A stretch of 64,000 nt of DNA from Betaproteobacteria bacterium (GTDB lineage: Bacteria; Pseudomonadota; Gammaproteobacteria; Burkholderiales; Burkholderiaceae_C). Under the pieces are notes generated by a model. That model did no database searches. It saw nothing but the letters and a program-made list of their open reading frames with translations, and had not been told where the DNA came from. The position numbers were made by a program, and so were the translations under genes. The DNA is taken from NCBI GenBank assembly GCA_947453725.1, contig CANGHH010000004.1, positions 248,001 to 312,000 on the forward strand. Direction: 5' to 3'. This document shows positions 25,880 through 35,519 of this stretch, in pieces; positions within the stretch are counted from its first letter, which is position 1; the number at the start of each line of letters is the position of its first letter.

Positions 25880-26887
25880 CTACCGCGCGCCGCGCTGGAC
25901 CAGCCGGCGCAGCCCGCAATAGGCCGTGAACAGCGCCCACTTCACCGTGGGCCCGGCGGCCAGCGCCTCCAGCGCGTAGAAACTGGCCGTTCGCCAGGCC
26001 TTCTGCAGCGCCAGTTCCTCGGCGATGCGCTTCAGCGCGTAAACCTTGTGCAGGCGGGCATGCGCGCGCAGTCGCGGGTCGTGCAGACCCAGCGTGCACT
26101 TGTCCATCACCCGCAGCTGCCACAGGCGACGATCGAGGGGGCTCAGGGCCGTCGTCAGGCTGGTGCCGGCAGCCGGATCGGGCACATGGTGTCGGGCCGT
26201 GAGCGCGGGGTGATGAATCATCAGCGCAGCCTTGTCCAGCAAACGCATGAACAGCTCGCGGTCGTTCTCCCAGCGGATGCTTTCGTCCAGGCCGCCGACT
26301 TGCAGAAAGAAATCGCGCCGCACCGTCAGGGTGTTGAGGTGGCAGAAGCCGCCGCTGCCCAGCAGATCGGCAATGTCCACGGCGTGAGCGCCGTCAGCGT
26401 CCGGCGTGCGCCCGCGGGCGCGCAGCTGGCCCTCGAGGGCTTCGATCCACACCGATCCAGCCAGGCGCTGGCCCGCGCGGAAAGCGGCCTGGTTGGCCAT
26501 GTAGACATCGACCATGCGGCCTGCCTGTCGCTGGTGCAGGATCACTTGCGCCGAGCGGCCGAGGTGGCCGCTGTCGGTCCACAGATCGTCGTCATCGAGG
26601 AAGCAGACGTAGTCGCCCCGCGCCTGTTCGACGCCGTAGTTCAGCGAATAGCTCGAGCCATGGCCCTTGGCCCGGCGCACCAGCTGGAAGCGGCGCAGGC
26701 GCGACCCGAGCCGCGCTTGCGCACGATCCAGGATGGCCGCATAGACCGGCAGCGACTCGGGCTTGGAGCCGTCATTGACGACCACGATCTCGGTGTCGTC
26801 GAAGTCCTGGGCCATCACCGAATCGAGCGCCGCGGCAAACAACTCGGCGCGGTCGCGGGTGGCGATGACGATGGAAAACAGCGGCAT
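25880..26887 (-). CDS. GT2 glycosyltransferase
   Basis: 335 aa. GT-A domain with FSIVIATRDRAELF, VVNDGSKPESLP and the metal site CFLDDDDLW, then a WENDRELFMRLL motif typical of family 2 enzymes. No membrane helix is obvious. ATG 26887, 14 bases after the deacetylase stop; the open frame continues upstream only as antisense noise. It is the last gene of the long minus-strand XrtA operon. It would act in the cytoplasm on the EPS repeat unit. Confidence 0.9.
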   Translation of the reverse strand: MPLFSIVIATRDRAELFAAALDSVMAQDFDDTEIVVVNDGSKPESLPVYAAILDRAQARLGSRLRRFQLVRRAKGHGSSYSLNYGVEQARGDYVCFLDDDDLWTDSGHLGRSAQVILHQRQAGRMVDVYMANQAAFRAGQRLAGSVWIEALEGQLRARGRTPDADGAHAVDIADLLGSGGFCHLNTLTVRRDFFLQVGGLDESIRWENDRELFMRLLDKAALMIHHPALTARHHVPDPAAGTSLTTALSPLDRRLWQLRVMDKCTLGLHDPRLRAHARLHKVYALKRIAEELALQKAWRTASFYALEALAAGPTVKWALFTAYCGLRRLVQRGAR

Positions 26888-26901
26888 CGACCGATGTCCT
26901 G

Positions 26902-27900
26902 TCAGCGGCACGCCTGCCGGTCGATGCCAGCCAGCGTGGTGAAGGCCCCGCCCAGCTCGTTCTGGAAGCAGTCCAGCACCGCTTCGACGCAGCGCAGAAA
27001 AGCCGCCAGCGCCGCCTCGTCGGGTACGTAGGGGGTGTGACCCGGCGCCAGCGAGGGCGAGTGGTAGCTCAGCGTGAACACACGCACGCCCTGCGCCACC
27101 ATCGCCCGCAGCAGCCGGCACTGGGTGGCCGCGTCGAAGCCTTCGGGGCTGAGTCGCGCGCGCTCCATCAGGCCGCTGCGGCTCAGCAGGCCGGGCAGCC
27201 GCAGGGCCTGCGCCAGCGGCGCATCGACGAAGCCGTTGACGCGGCGGCCGAAGGCGCTGAAGCGGCCCGAATAGCCCACCGTCAGCGGCACTTCCAGCAG
27301 GCGGCGCGTGGCGTCGGTGAAGAAAGGCTGCTCGGGCTGGCCGTAGAAGTCCGGGCCACCCTGGGCGCTGTAACGGGTGTGCGGCACGACACTGCAGTCG
27401 ACCGTGTAGCCGAGCTCGATCAGCGTGGCCCAGGTCTGCGGCCCCAGGCCGTAGCGGCCGGCCTTGAAGCTGCGCGGCGCGGCGCCGAAGGCCTGCGCGA
27501 CAGCGGCTGTCGAGGCCCGGATCTTGGCGGCTTCCAGCTCGGGCGGCAAGTTGCCGTGGAAGGAATTGAAGTGGTTGACCGCCTCGTCGAAGGGCGGCGT
27601 CACCCAGGGGTGGCAGTGGGTGCCGAAGTCGGCGCGGCCGGCGTCGACCAGCCGGCGCAGGTAGCGCGACGCCCCGGGTGAGGTGGCCACCGGGTAGTCC
27701 ATCACATAGGTCGGCACGACGCCATAGCGGTCGTAGATCGCGTGGGCACGGTCCTGCGCCGGAATCGACGCGGTGCTGGTGCGCTGTCGGTCGAAAGGCT
27801 GCTGCCAGTCGAATTCTTCCTCGGTGTCGACCACCACCAGCAACTGCGGGCGGTCGAAGTCCAGCTTCGCGATGTCCGGCTGCAAGGGCGCCCAGCTCAC
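26902..27900 (-). CDS. Polysaccharide deacetylase-family protein (WalW-like)
   Basis: 332 aa with LLVVVDTEEEFDW (first metal-site strand), FGTHCHPWVTPPF (His-x-His metal ligands) and FTLSYHSPSLAPG near the C-terminus, the order expected of a NodB-type deacetylase. No signal peptide is visible, so it may act on cytoplasmic or lipid-linked sugars. It differs from the XrtA-type deacetylase at 33468. The GTG start (27900) overlaps the upstream stop by four bases; the frame beyond it is not native. Confidence 0.82.
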   Translation of the reverse strand: MSWAPLQPDIAKLDFDRPQLLVVVDTEEEFDWQQPFDRQRTSTASIPAQDRAHAIYDRYGVVPTYVMDYPVATSPGASRYLRRLVDAGRADFGTHCHPWVTPPFDEAVNHFNSFHGNLPPELEAAKIRASTAAVAQAFGAAPRSFKAGRYGLGPQTWATLIELGYTVDCSVVPHTRYSAQGGPDFYGQPEQPFFTDATRRLLEVPLTVGYSGRFSAFGRRVNGFVDAPLAQALRLPGLLSRSGLMERARLSPEGFDAATQCRLLRAMVAQGVRVFTLSYHSPSLAPGHTPYVPDEAALAAFLRCVEAVLDCFQNELGGAFTTLAGIDRQACR

Positions 27901-29660
27901 GCGGCCCCCTCGGCCACGCGCTGGAGCGCCGACACGGCACGCTCGATCAGCGCATAGGTGCGGTCGAAGCAGGCGTCGTCGCCGTCCACCGGGTCGGCGA
28001 TCTCGCCGTTGCCGGCGTCGGCCAGCACCTCGCGCAGGCGCAAGGGCGCGCGCTGCAGCCGAAGGCCGCGCGCCGCCAGCAAGGCCAGGTTGGCGACGTC
28101 GAAGACCAGCACCAGGTCGGCGGCTTCCAGCAGCGCGTCGTCGGCATAGCGCGAGCGGTGCGACGCCAGGTCCACGCCGTGCCGCGCGGCCGCCGCCACG
28201 GCGCGGTCCGGCGAGGACCGGCTGGGGCGACAGGCCAGCGCCGCGCCGGTCACCGCCACGGCTGGGCCGTTCGCGGCCCTACCCAGCGCACGCGCCAGCA
28301 GCACCGCGGCATAGGGGCTGCGGCAGATGTTGCCGTAGCAGGCCACCACCACCCGGACCGGCCGGCCTTGCTGCTGCGCGCCGGCCCAGGCCGCACGCAC
28401 GGTCTCGGCGACCTGTCTCGTTCGGCGTTCCCGCGCGCCGGGCAGCTGGCGCTGGACGCGTTCGCCAAGCTTCGCCGCCATGGCGCGAATCTCCAGCCAG
28501 CCGGGCCGGGGATCGTCGAGCGGCAGCGTGTCCATCGATTCGATGCCGATCAGCAAGCGGCCGAATGAAGCCCCCCAGCGCAAGGCCTCACCAGCCATCA
28601 CCGCCAGACCTTCCTGGCGGCGCGACTCGATATGGCCGGCGGTGGCGTAGAGGTCGTTGAGCAGGTTGCGCGCATAACAGGGCACTCGGTAGTCCGCGCG
28701 TGGCGCGGGTGCCGCGCCCATCGCCTGCCTGAACCACAGGTGGGGGAAATCCACGCCAGCGGCCATGGCCAGCGGCAGCGAACCCCAGAAGCGCGCGTTG
28801 ACTTCCAGCAAGGCCTTGCGGCCGCTGGCGTCGTCGACCTTGTATTCGAACATCGCCACACCTTCCAGCTGGCTGGCCGTGCACAGGGCCACGGTCATCG
28901 CTTCGAGTTCGGGCGACAGGACCTCGCTGCGGCGGTAGCTGCTGCCGCCACCGCCCACCGGTTCGCGCACACGGCGGTGCTGGAAGGCCTGACTGATGAC
29001 GCCCTGATGGGCCAGCACCGAAACGCCCACCCCGATGCCGTTGAAGCGCGCTTCGACGAGGTATTCCGCGGGATTGTCGATCTCGTCCAGGGCCGCCTGC
29101 AGCGCGGCCTGACTGTGGCAGGCCCTGACGTTGCGCCGGCTATCCAGCGCGCGCAACAGGTAGGAGTTGCGCGGCTTGACGAACAGCGGCAGGCCGAATT
29201 CGGCCACCAGCTGCGCCGCCGTGTCGCCGGCTGCGAGCACGCGGCCGGCCGGCACCGGCACGCCGCAGGCCTGAGCCAGGGCCCGCGTGTGGCCCTTGTC
29301 GAAAAAGCGCTCGAAGGCCCGTTCGCCGGGCATCGCCAGCCGCAGGTGGGCCACCTGGTCGCGAAATTCGTGCAGCGGGATGATGCTGCGGTCGTCGCAG
29401 GGCACGATGAAGTCAGGCTGGATCTGCTCGCACAGTGCCAGCAGCGCCGCGATCCAGCCTGCCGGGCCTTGCTGCAGCGGCGGCAGGCGGTGCGTGGCAC
29501 GCACGTAGCGCGACGACAGCGCCACCGAGGAGAAGTCGAAGGGCGCCACATGCACCGCCACACCCTGCCGGCCCAGCGAGCGCACGATACCCAGGAAGGC
29601 GCGGGTGTCGCTGCCGATGACCAGGGCCGAGCGGGCAAGGGGAACCGGCGCGACAACCAT
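27897..29660 (-). CDS. ATP-grasp ligase fused to low-molecular-weight protein tyrosine phosphatase
   Basis: 587 aa in two parts. Residues about 8-420 form a carboxylate-amine-ligase-type ATP-grasp (ALVIGSDTRAFLGIVRSL; PLFVKPRNSYLL; LLEVNARFWGSLPLAM). Residues about 436-587 are a complete LMW phosphatase with the P-loop CYGNICRSP (Cys441) and the general-acid segment IADPVDGD. The first part would ligate a carboxylate to an amine. The second would dephosphorylate tyrosines, plausibly the EPS autokinase encoded in the same operon. Start ATG 29660, sharing one base with the upstream TGA. A single uninterrupted frame supports a true fusion. Confidence 0.87.
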   Translation of the reverse strand: MVVAPVPLARSALVIGSDTRAFLGIVRSLGRQGVAVHVAPFDFSSVALSSRYVRATHRLPPLQQGPAGWIAALLALCEQIQPDFIVPCDDRSIIPLHEFRDQVAHLRLAMPGERAFERFFDKGHTRALAQACGVPVPAGRVLAAGDTAAQLVAEFGLPLFVKPRNSYLLRALDSRRNVRACHSQAALQAALDEIDNPAEYLVEARFNGIGVGVSVLAHQGVISQAFQHRRVREPVGGGGSSYRRSEVLSPELEAMTVALCTASQLEGVAMFEYKVDDASGRKALLEVNARFWGSLPLAMAAGVDFPHLWFRQAMGAAPAPRADYRVPCYARNLLNDLYATAGHIESRRQEGLAVMAGEALRWGASFGRLLIGIESMDTLPLDDPRPGWLEIRAMAAKLGERVQRQLPGARERRTRQVAETVRAAWAGAQQQGRPVRVVVACYGNICRSPYAAVLLARALGRAANGPAVAVTGAALACRPSRSSPDRAVAAAARHGVDLASHRSRYADDALLEAADLVLVFDVANLALLAARGLRLQRAPLRLREVLADAGNGEIADPVDGDDACFDRTYALIERAVSALQRVAEGAA

Positions 29661-30778
29661 CAGGCGCGACCCTCGGCGAGCAGATCGGGCAGCGCGTCGG
29701 CGTGACCGTCGAAAACCAGGCGCCAGCGCTCGACCATGGCGTCGAAAGCGAAATGCGAACGGGCCCGCGCCAGGTTGGCGGCAGCCCAATGCGGCCAGAC
29801 CGCGCGCTGGCTCAGCACCGATTGCAGCGTGGCGGTGAAGTCGGCGTCGTCGGGATCGCTCAGCACCGCCTGGCCGACTTCGGCTGGCACGATGAAAGGC
29901 ACGTCGCCGACGCGGGTGGCGATCACCGGGATGCCCAGCGCCATCGCCTCGAGCATCGAGATCGGCTGCTGTTCGGTGTCCGACGACAAGGCGAACAGGT
30001 CCATCTCGCGCAGGCGTTCCTGCGGTGCACGCAGGTAGCCGGTGAAGGTGACGTCGGCGGCGATGCCCAGCGTCTGCGCCAGCGCTTCGAGCGCGCCGCG
30101 TTCGGCGCCGTCGCCGACGATCAACAGCCGCAGGTCGTGCGCGCGCCGGGCCGCAGCGAAGCCGCGCAGCAACCGGCCCAGGTTCTTTTCGGGCCGCAGC
30201 CCGGTCACCGTGCCGATGACCAGCGGGCGCCCCGGCGCAACGACCGCGCGGGCACGGGCGCCGACGGACTGCGGCACGCCATTCGGGATGTAACGCAGCC
30301 GCGACGGCGGGATCCACCAGGCTTGCGCGCAAGCCGCCAGCCGCCGCGACGGCACCACCACGTGGGCATGCCCGAGGCCGAGGAGGACCCGGCGGCCCCA
30401 GACGCGGCGCGGCAACTGGGCCTGCGCTTCAGCCGGGCCGAAGCCGTCTTCGACATGGACATGCGGGACACGGCGCGGCCGGTTGCCAGCTGCCCATTCG
30501 ATGGCGCCCCAGTTGTAGGAGAACAACCCGTCGGGCTGCCAGTCTTGCAGCGCCTGCCTGAAGGCCGCGCGGTTGGCCAGCGCGCCACCGCGCCGGTTGG
30601 CGATGGCCATCGGCTGCCAGTCGACGTGGGCCGCCAGCCGTTCAGCGGCCTGCATGCGCCCGTCCATGGCCACGATCAGGTGCCGGTAGGCCGGGCCGCA
30701 GGCATTCGCCAAGGCCACGAAACGTGCCTGCGATCCGCCCAGGTCGAAGGTCGAAAAGGCATGGAGCAAGGTGCGCAT
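29660..30778 (-). CDS. GT4 glycosyltransferase
   Basis: 372-aa GT-B enzyme. N-terminus RTLLHAFSTFDLGGSQARFV (GG-S-Q/E pattern of family 4), central RYIPNGVPQS, donor domain IGTVTGLRPEKNLGRLL and the E-x7-E region SSDTEQQPISMLEAMALGIP. ATG 30778, ten bases downstream of the exosortase stop. It is cytoplasmic, with sugar and linkage unknown. It is part of the XrtA operon, between exosortase A and the ATP-grasp/phosphatase fusion. Confidence 0.9.
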   Translation of the reverse strand: MRTLLHAFSTFDLGGSQARFVALANACGPAYRHLIVAMDGRMQAAERLAAHVDWQPMAIANRRGGALANRAAFRQALQDWQPDGLFSYNWGAIEWAAGNRPRRVPHVHVEDGFGPAEAQAQLPRRVWGRRVLLGLGHAHVVVPSRRLAACAQAWWIPPSRLRYIPNGVPQSVGARARAVVAPGRPLVIGTVTGLRPEKNLGRLLRGFAAARRAHDLRLLIVGDGAERGALEALAQTLGIAADVTFTGYLRAPQERLREMDLFALSSDTEQQPISMLEAMALGIPVIATRVGDVPFIVPAEVGQAVLSDPDDADFTATLQSVLSQRAVWPHWAAANLARARSHFAFDAMVERWRLVFDGHADALPDLLAEGRA

Positions 30779-30788
30779 GCCGGCAGTA

Positions 30789-32357
30789 TCAAGGCCGGCG
30801 GCTGGCGGCGGCCAGCAGACTGTCCAGCGCCGGCCAGGCGTCGGTCACGAAAGCGCCCAGCGTGGCGTCGGCGGCCGGTATGCCGCTGTCACCGGCTGCG
30901 GGCGTGTAGATGAACAGGACGGCCGCGTCATCGCCGCGGCCGATCAGGCGGTTGAAGGCCAGCGTCAGGCGGGCCCGCACGTCGCTGGTGGTGTAGTGGC
31001 CGCCGATCCAGTAGACGGTCCACACGCGCAGGCGCTGAGCCGCCGGACTGCCGGGCTCGGCCGAGCCGCGCAGGTCGGCGGTGCGCAAGGCCAGACCGCC
31101 ATTCGCCAGAGCCAGTGAAACGGCGCCGCTGGCCGTCTGCGCCCAGTCGCCGTGGCCTTCGGCATCGACCAGGTTGTTGGTCGAGGTGACCAGCTTGCGC
31201 TCATAGCCCTGGTCGCGGTAGTAAGCCAGGCGCATGCCGACGGCCTTGCTGCCCGCGCGGTAGCTGCGCGTCGCCACCGCGACCTCGTTGCGGTAGGCCG
31301 GACTCCAGCTGGTCACCGGCTCGCTGTCGGCGGTCCAGGCACCCGCCCGGGACGGCAACGCCAGCTGCGGCAGCGGGCTGCCATGCGGCCGGTTGTATTG
31401 CCACATCGCCGCCTGGACGGCCAGCAGCAGGAGCAGGGCCAGCGCACCCACCAGCCAGGTGGCGGCGGGCCTGCTGCGCGGGCGCGATGCCGTCGCGGCA
31501 CCGCCGCTGGCGACGACGGGCGCATCGGGCTCGGCGTAGCGCGCGCCGATCATGAACATCGTGCCGATGACCAGCCCGAAAAACACCCAGCCGTAGATGA
31601 TGTGGTCCACGCCTGCGGCCAGCCGGTTGCTCGACAGGTGGCCGATCATCACGATCAGGTAGGCGCGCACCCAGTTGGCCGCGATCGGCACCAGCAGCGA
31701 GGCCACCATGAAGAGGGCGCGACGCCACGGCGACTGGAAGTTCAGGTAGGCGAACAGCGTGCCGACCATGAACGAGGCGATCAGGTAGCGCACGCCGCTG
31801 CAGGCTTCGACCACCGACCAGGTGCCCGAGGGGATGACGAACTGCAGGCCTTCGCGGTAGATCGGGACACCGGACAGGCGCACCGCCATGGCCGCGAAAT
31901 CAGCCGTCCAGCCCATCATCGTCGGGACCATGAATTCGCCGATGGGCACGGCGAAGAACAGGAACAGCAGCGGGAAGGTCAGCGCGCGCGCCACGGTCCA
32001 GCCGAACACCAGGGGGACGCTCAGCACCAGCAGCGCCACCAGGGCCAGCTGCGTGGCGGCGTTGACGCCGGCCAGTTCACCCAGCAGCCACATCGCGCAG
32101 GCGGCCGCCATGGGCAGCAGCACCCCGGGCGCCGGCTGCATGGGCAGACCGGCGAGCGTCCCGCGGCGGCGCCAGATCAGCCAGACCGAGATCGGCGGCA
32201 CCAGGAAGGCATGCGCGAAGGTGTCCGAGCGGTTCCAGATGGTGACCATCGCCGCCGCGGTGTCGCGGAACAGCAGCAGCAGGACCGCGGCCAGCAGCAG
32301 CGCAGGCGCCAGCCGGCGCCAGGCGGCGGGACTGGGCAGGTGGTCAGCGAACTTCAT
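30789..32357 (-). CDS. xrtA: Exosortase A with fused EpsI domain
   Basis: 522 aa. About eight membrane helices carry the exosortase catalytic triad: Cys186 in VVEACSGVRYL, Arg231 in ANWVRAYLIV and His252 in VDHIIYGWVFF. The C-terminal about 200 residues form a soluble EpsI-type domain after one more helix. The enzyme cleaves proteins bearing a C-terminal PEP-CTERM signal and is thought to transfer them to an EPS-linked acceptor in the inner membrane. ATG 32357. The gene order around it (FemAB, deacetylase, ATPase, kinase, chain-length protein) is the signature XrtA locus. Confidence 0.96.
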   Translation of the reverse strand: MKFADHLPSPAAWRRLAPALLLAAVLLLLFRDTAAAMVTIWNRSDTFAHAFLVPPISVWLIWRRRGTLAGLPMQPAPGVLLPMAAACAMWLLGELAGVNAATQLALVALLVLSVPLVFGWTVARALTFPLLFLFFAVPIGEFMVPTMMGWTADFAAMAVRLSGVPIYREGLQFVIPSGTWSVVEACSGVRYLIASFMVGTLFAYLNFQSPWRRALFMVASLLVPIAANWVRAYLIVMIGHLSSNRLAAGVDHIIYGWVFFGLVIGTMFMIGARYAEPDAPVVASGGAATASRPRSRPAATWLVGALALLLLLAVQAAMWQYNRPHGSPLPQLALPSRAGAWTADSEPVTSWSPAYRNEVAVATRSYRAGSKAVGMRLAYYRDQGYERKLVTSTNNLVDAEGHGDWAQTASGAVSLALANGGLALRTADLRGSAEPGSPAAQRLRVWTVYWIGGHYTTSDVRARLTLAFNRLIGRGDDAAVLFIYTPAAGDSGIPAADATLGAFVTDAWPALDSLLAAASRRP

Positions 32358-32418
32358 GCGGCTTTCGTGCGGCGACCGAAGGCCGCGCGGGGGTGTTGAT
32401 CGTGTCCACGCGCGGCGC

Positions 32419-33465
32419 TCAACCGAGGTTGCGAACCACGTAGGGCCCGATGAAGTTGGCCAGCGCGATGGGCATGCGCCGCCAAGCCTCGATCATCAGC
32501 CTGTACTTGGGGTTGTTCGGGTTGTTCTGGGGCACGGCCGGGCTCTTGTAGAGGCAGAACTCGTAGTGCAGCGGCGCGGGCTCGAAACCCCAGTTCTTCT
32601 TGAACGCATAGGGCCCGGTGCCGACCTTGCTGCGGCCGTAGTCGAAGACCTTCAGCCCGCGGGCGCAGGCCCGACGCATCAATTCCCAGTACTTGAAATC
32701 ATTGGCCGCCAGGTCGCGCGCGGCCCAGTCGTCACCCGCGTAATAGGGCAGCACCTCGTCACGGAAGTAGAAGCTCAGCACGCTGGACAGCGGCTGGCCT
32801 GCCGATCCGGTGACGGTCAGCACCTCGCAATCGGCGCCGAAATGCTGCTGAAGCGCCTGGAAATAGCGCTTCGATTGGGCCGGCGTGCCGTGGCGGTGGG
32901 TGTTGTCGGCGTACAGCGCGAAGAAGCGGTCCACCGTGGTGTCGATCTCGCTCTTCAGACCGTTCTTGATGCCCTTGCGCACCATCGCGCGCTGCTTGCG
33001 CGGTATGGCCAGCAGATTGGCGTCCTCGTCGGGCAGCAGGGCCTTGCGGAAGGTCACGTACAGCGCTTGCCGTGGCCAGCCTGCGTGCTGGCGCTCCCGC
33101 TGGCGCAATTCCAGATGGTTGACGCCGAGTTGCTGGGCCAGCCGCTGCGCTTCGGCTTCCAGCGCCAGCGCACTGGCTTCGTCATCCGCGGCCACGCCGC
33201 CATAGACCGCGAACGGCAGACTGGTCAGTGCATTGCCGAACAGCCGGCTGTTGACATGGCCCAGCGGCAGCACCCCGGTGATGCGTCCGTCGGTCTGCGC
33301 AAAGAGGAAATACGCCTCGTGCCTGAAGACGTCGCGCAGGATGTCCTGCCAGGCGGCGCGGTGGAAGAAGGTGGCCTGCGGGCAAGCCAGCACAAAGGCG
33401 TCCCACAGCGCTGCGCCGCGAGCGTCTCCGGGGACCAGACGCTCGATGGTGGTCACCAGGGGCAC
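32419..33465 (-). CDS. FemAB-family XrtA/PEP-CTERM-associated protein
   Basis: 348 aa, GNAT-like FemAB aminoacyl-transferase fold with FFHRAAWQDILRDVF, GVLPLGHVNSRLFGNALTS, and the late YWELMRRACARGLKVFDYGRSK motif. It matches the FemAB type found beside exosortase A (TIGR03019-like), suspected to attach an amino acid to an EPS or peptidoglycan component. The GTG start 33465 lies two bases after the deacetylase stop, and no ATG precedes the conserved region except out of context. A 61-nt gap follows before xrtA. Confidence 0.9.
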   Translation of the reverse strand: MPLVTTIERLVPGDARGAALWDAFVLACPQATFFHRAAWQDILRDVFRHEAYFLFAQTDGRITGVLPLGHVNSRLFGNALTSLPFAVYGGVAADDEASALALEAEAQRLAQQLGVNHLELRQRERQHAGWPRQALYVTFRKALLPDEDANLLAIPRKQRAMVRKGIKNGLKSEIDTTVDRFFALYADNTHRHGTPAQSKRYFQALQQHFGADCEVLTVTGSAGQPLSSVLSFYFRDEVLPYYAGDDWAARDLAANDFKYWELMRRACARGLKVFDYGRSKVGTGPYAFKKNWGFEPAPLHYEFCLYKSPAVPQNNPNNPKYRLMIEAWRRMPIALANFIGPYVVRNLG

Positions 33466-33467
33466 GT

Positions 33468-34409
33468 TCAGGACGGCGCGGCCATTGCCGGGCCCGTCGC
33501 TGAGCCTGCCACGGTGGGCAGGAAGATCTGGTCCATGCGCCCCCAACGAAAGTCCTGCATCAGCCGGTGCAGGCGGCCTTCGTTGCGGGCGATGTTCACG
33601 TAATGGCGGAAGCGCGACTTGGCGTCAACGCCGGCCACGCGGGGCTGGCCGGGGTCGATTTCCCAGGGATGGAAATAGAACACGGCGGGCTCGCGGTCGA
33701 CCGAGTTCACGCGGCGCATCAGCCAGCGTGAAACCGGGTAGGGCAGCAGGCGGAAATAACCGCCACCGCTGGACGGCAGGTTGCGTTTCAGCAGGCGCAC
33801 CGTGGTCACCGGCACCTCCAGCAAACCAGCGCCGACGCGGTAGGCAAAGCGCGGCGAATCGGGCATGCCGTAGTGGTCGTGCCGGATCGGGTAGATGCTG
33901 CTGCTGTAGCGGTAACCGGCGCGGGCCAGGCTCTCGAAAGCCCAGAGGTTGTTGGTGCCGATCGAAAAGCTCGGCGCCCGGTAGCCGCGCACTTCGACAC
34001 CGCCGAGGTCTTCCAGCAGCCGCTTGGCGCGCGTGATGTCGTCGCTGAAAGCCGCTGGCGTGAGGTCGCTGGCGCGCTCGTGGCCGTAGCCGTGGCTGGC
34101 CAGTTCGTGGCCGCCATCGACGATGCGGCGCACCAGATGCGGGTAGCGCTCGGCGATCCAGCCCAGCGTGAAGAAGGTGGCCTGGATGCGGTGCCCGGCG
34201 AGCATCGCCAGGATGCGTTCGACGTTGCGCTCGACGCGGCAGACCCGGCTGTCCCACTCGCCGCGGCGGATGTAGGGCGCAAAGGCCGAAACCTGGAAAT
34301 AGTCCTCGACGTCGATGGTCAGCGCGTTGGTGATCGGCAGGGTGGGTGCTGCGCTGCGCAGCGCAGGCGCCATCGATCCGCGACCGGCTTCGAGGCCGCT
34401 GCCGCTCAC
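33468..34409 (-). CDS. XrtA-system polysaccharide deacetylase
   Basis: 313-aa NodB-type deacetylase: ALTIDVEDYFQVSAF (metal Asp-Glu strand), ATFFTLGWIAERYPHLV, HELASHGYGHE (metal His), RGYRAPSFSIG and FYFHPWEID. This matches the PEP-CTERM locus deacetylase type (TIGR03006-like), expected to N-deacetylate the EPS. The GTG start at 34409 overlaps the ATPase stop (GTGA); Met at 34373 is an alternative closer to the conserved domain. No clear signal peptide is seen. Confidence 0.92.
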   Translation of the reverse strand: MSGSGLEAGRGSMAPALRSAAPTLPITNALTIDVEDYFQVSAFAPYIRRGEWDSRVCRVERNVERILAMLAGHRIQATFFTLGWIAERYPHLVRRIVDGGHELASHGYGHERASDLTPAAFSDDITRAKRLLEDLGGVEVRGYRAPSFSIGTNNLWAFESLARAGYRYSSSIYPIRHDHYGMPDSPRFAYRVGAGLLEVPVTTVRLLKRNLPSSGGGYFRLLPYPVSRWLMRRVNSVDREPAVFYFHPWEIDPGQPRVAGVDAKSRFRHYVNIARNEGRLHRLMQDFRWGRMDQIFLPTVAGSATGPAMAAPS

Positions 34410-35515
34410 CGCTCGCTCCCGCCCGGCTTCTTCAAAGCAGCGACCAGCGACTGCAGCAGCGCCAGCGTCTGCAGGTTGGTGCGTTCCAGCCGCAACAGGC
34501 CGCGTTCCAGGCGCTGGAGCTGGTCGCCGCGCTGGTCGGCGGCCAAGGCGGCGATCTGATGGGTCATGCCCTGCACCTGCTCGTCGTCGAGCTGCAGGCG
34601 CGTGCCGTCGAGTTCCAGCGCCTGGCCGGCCAGACCGCCGGGCAGCAGCGGCTCGGCGCCCGCCAGCACCGGCACCGTGCTGGACGGCGCGTGCTGCGGC
34701 ACGCCGTTCTCCTGGCGCAATTCGGCGAGCACCTCGTCGAGGGCATCACGTGTCAACTGCTGGTGCCCGGCGAGGAAGCCGGCCAGCATCATCCGGTCGC
34801 AGATGGCATTGATCCGCCGCGGAATACCGTTGCTGGCCTCGAACACACCGGCGATGGCGCCGTCGTCGAACAGGCACGGCTCGACATGGCCGGCGCATTT
34901 CAGGCGGTGCTCGATGTACTGCCGGGTCTCGCCTGCATCCAGCGGCCCGATGTGGCAGGTGGCCGCGACGCGCTGGCGGAACTGCTCCATCTCGGGGCGC
35001 TGCAGGATTTCGCGGAACTCGGGCTGGCCGACCAGGAAGCTCTGCAGCAGGGCCTGGTTGCCGAACTGGAAGTTGCTCAGCATGCGCAGTTCCTCGACCG
35101 CGCGCGGCGTCAGGTTCTGCGCCTCGTCGACGATCAGCAGACAGCGCTTGCCCTTGCTGGTCTGGCTGATCAGGAACGCTTCCAGCGTGATCAGCAGTTC
35201 GCTCTTGGGCACGTCCTTGACGCGAAACCCGAAGGCCGCGCCGACCATGCGCAAGGTGTCTTCGGCGCCCAGCTGCGTCGTCACCAGGTGGCCGGTGATG
35301 ACGTTGCTGCCGTTCAGCCCCTCGATCAGCGAACGCAGCACCATCGTCTTGCCGGCGCCGATTTCGCCGGTGATGACGATGAAGCCCTCGTTGCGCGACA
35401 CGCCATATTCCAGGTAGGCCTTGGCCCGCCTGTGCTGCTTGCTGGCAAAGTAGAAACTGGGGTCTGGATTGAGCTGAAAGGGCTTGGCGCTCAGGCCGTA
35501 GAAAGTTTCGTACAT
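34406..35515 (-). CDS. XrtA/PEP-CTERM-associated ATPase (ExeA/GspA-like AAA)
   Basis: 369 aa starting MYETFYGLSAKPFQLNPDPS, the hallmark of the secretion-ATPase family seen at XrtA loci (TIGR03015-like). Walker A is GEIGAGKT (50-57), Walker B CLLIVDEAQNL, and there is an AAA sensor region NGIPRRINAICDRMM. The C-terminal about 90 residues are helical and probably coiled. ATG 35515 is chosen for the conserved start. It probably powers or regulates EPS assembly; the exact role is unknown. It lies four bases downstream of the beta-barrel gene. Confidence 0.93.
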   Translation of the reverse strand: MYETFYGLSAKPFQLNPDPSFYFASKQHRRAKAYLEYGVSRNEGFIVITGEIGAGKTMVLRSLIEGLNGSNVITGHLVTTQLGAEDTLRMVGAAFGFRVKDVPKSELLITLEAFLISQTSKGKRCLLIVDEAQNLTPRAVEELRMLSNFQFGNQALLQSFLVGQPEFREILQRPEMEQFRQRVAATCHIGPLDAGETRQYIEHRLKCAGHVEPCLFDDGAIAGVFEASNGIPRRINAICDRMMLAGFLAGHQQLTRDALDEVLAELRQENGVPQHAPSSTVPVLAGAEPLLPGGLAGQALELDGTRLQLDDEQVQGMTHQIAALAADQRGDQLQRLERGLLRLERTNLQTLALLQSLVAALKKPGGSER

Positions 35516-35519
35516 GGCG

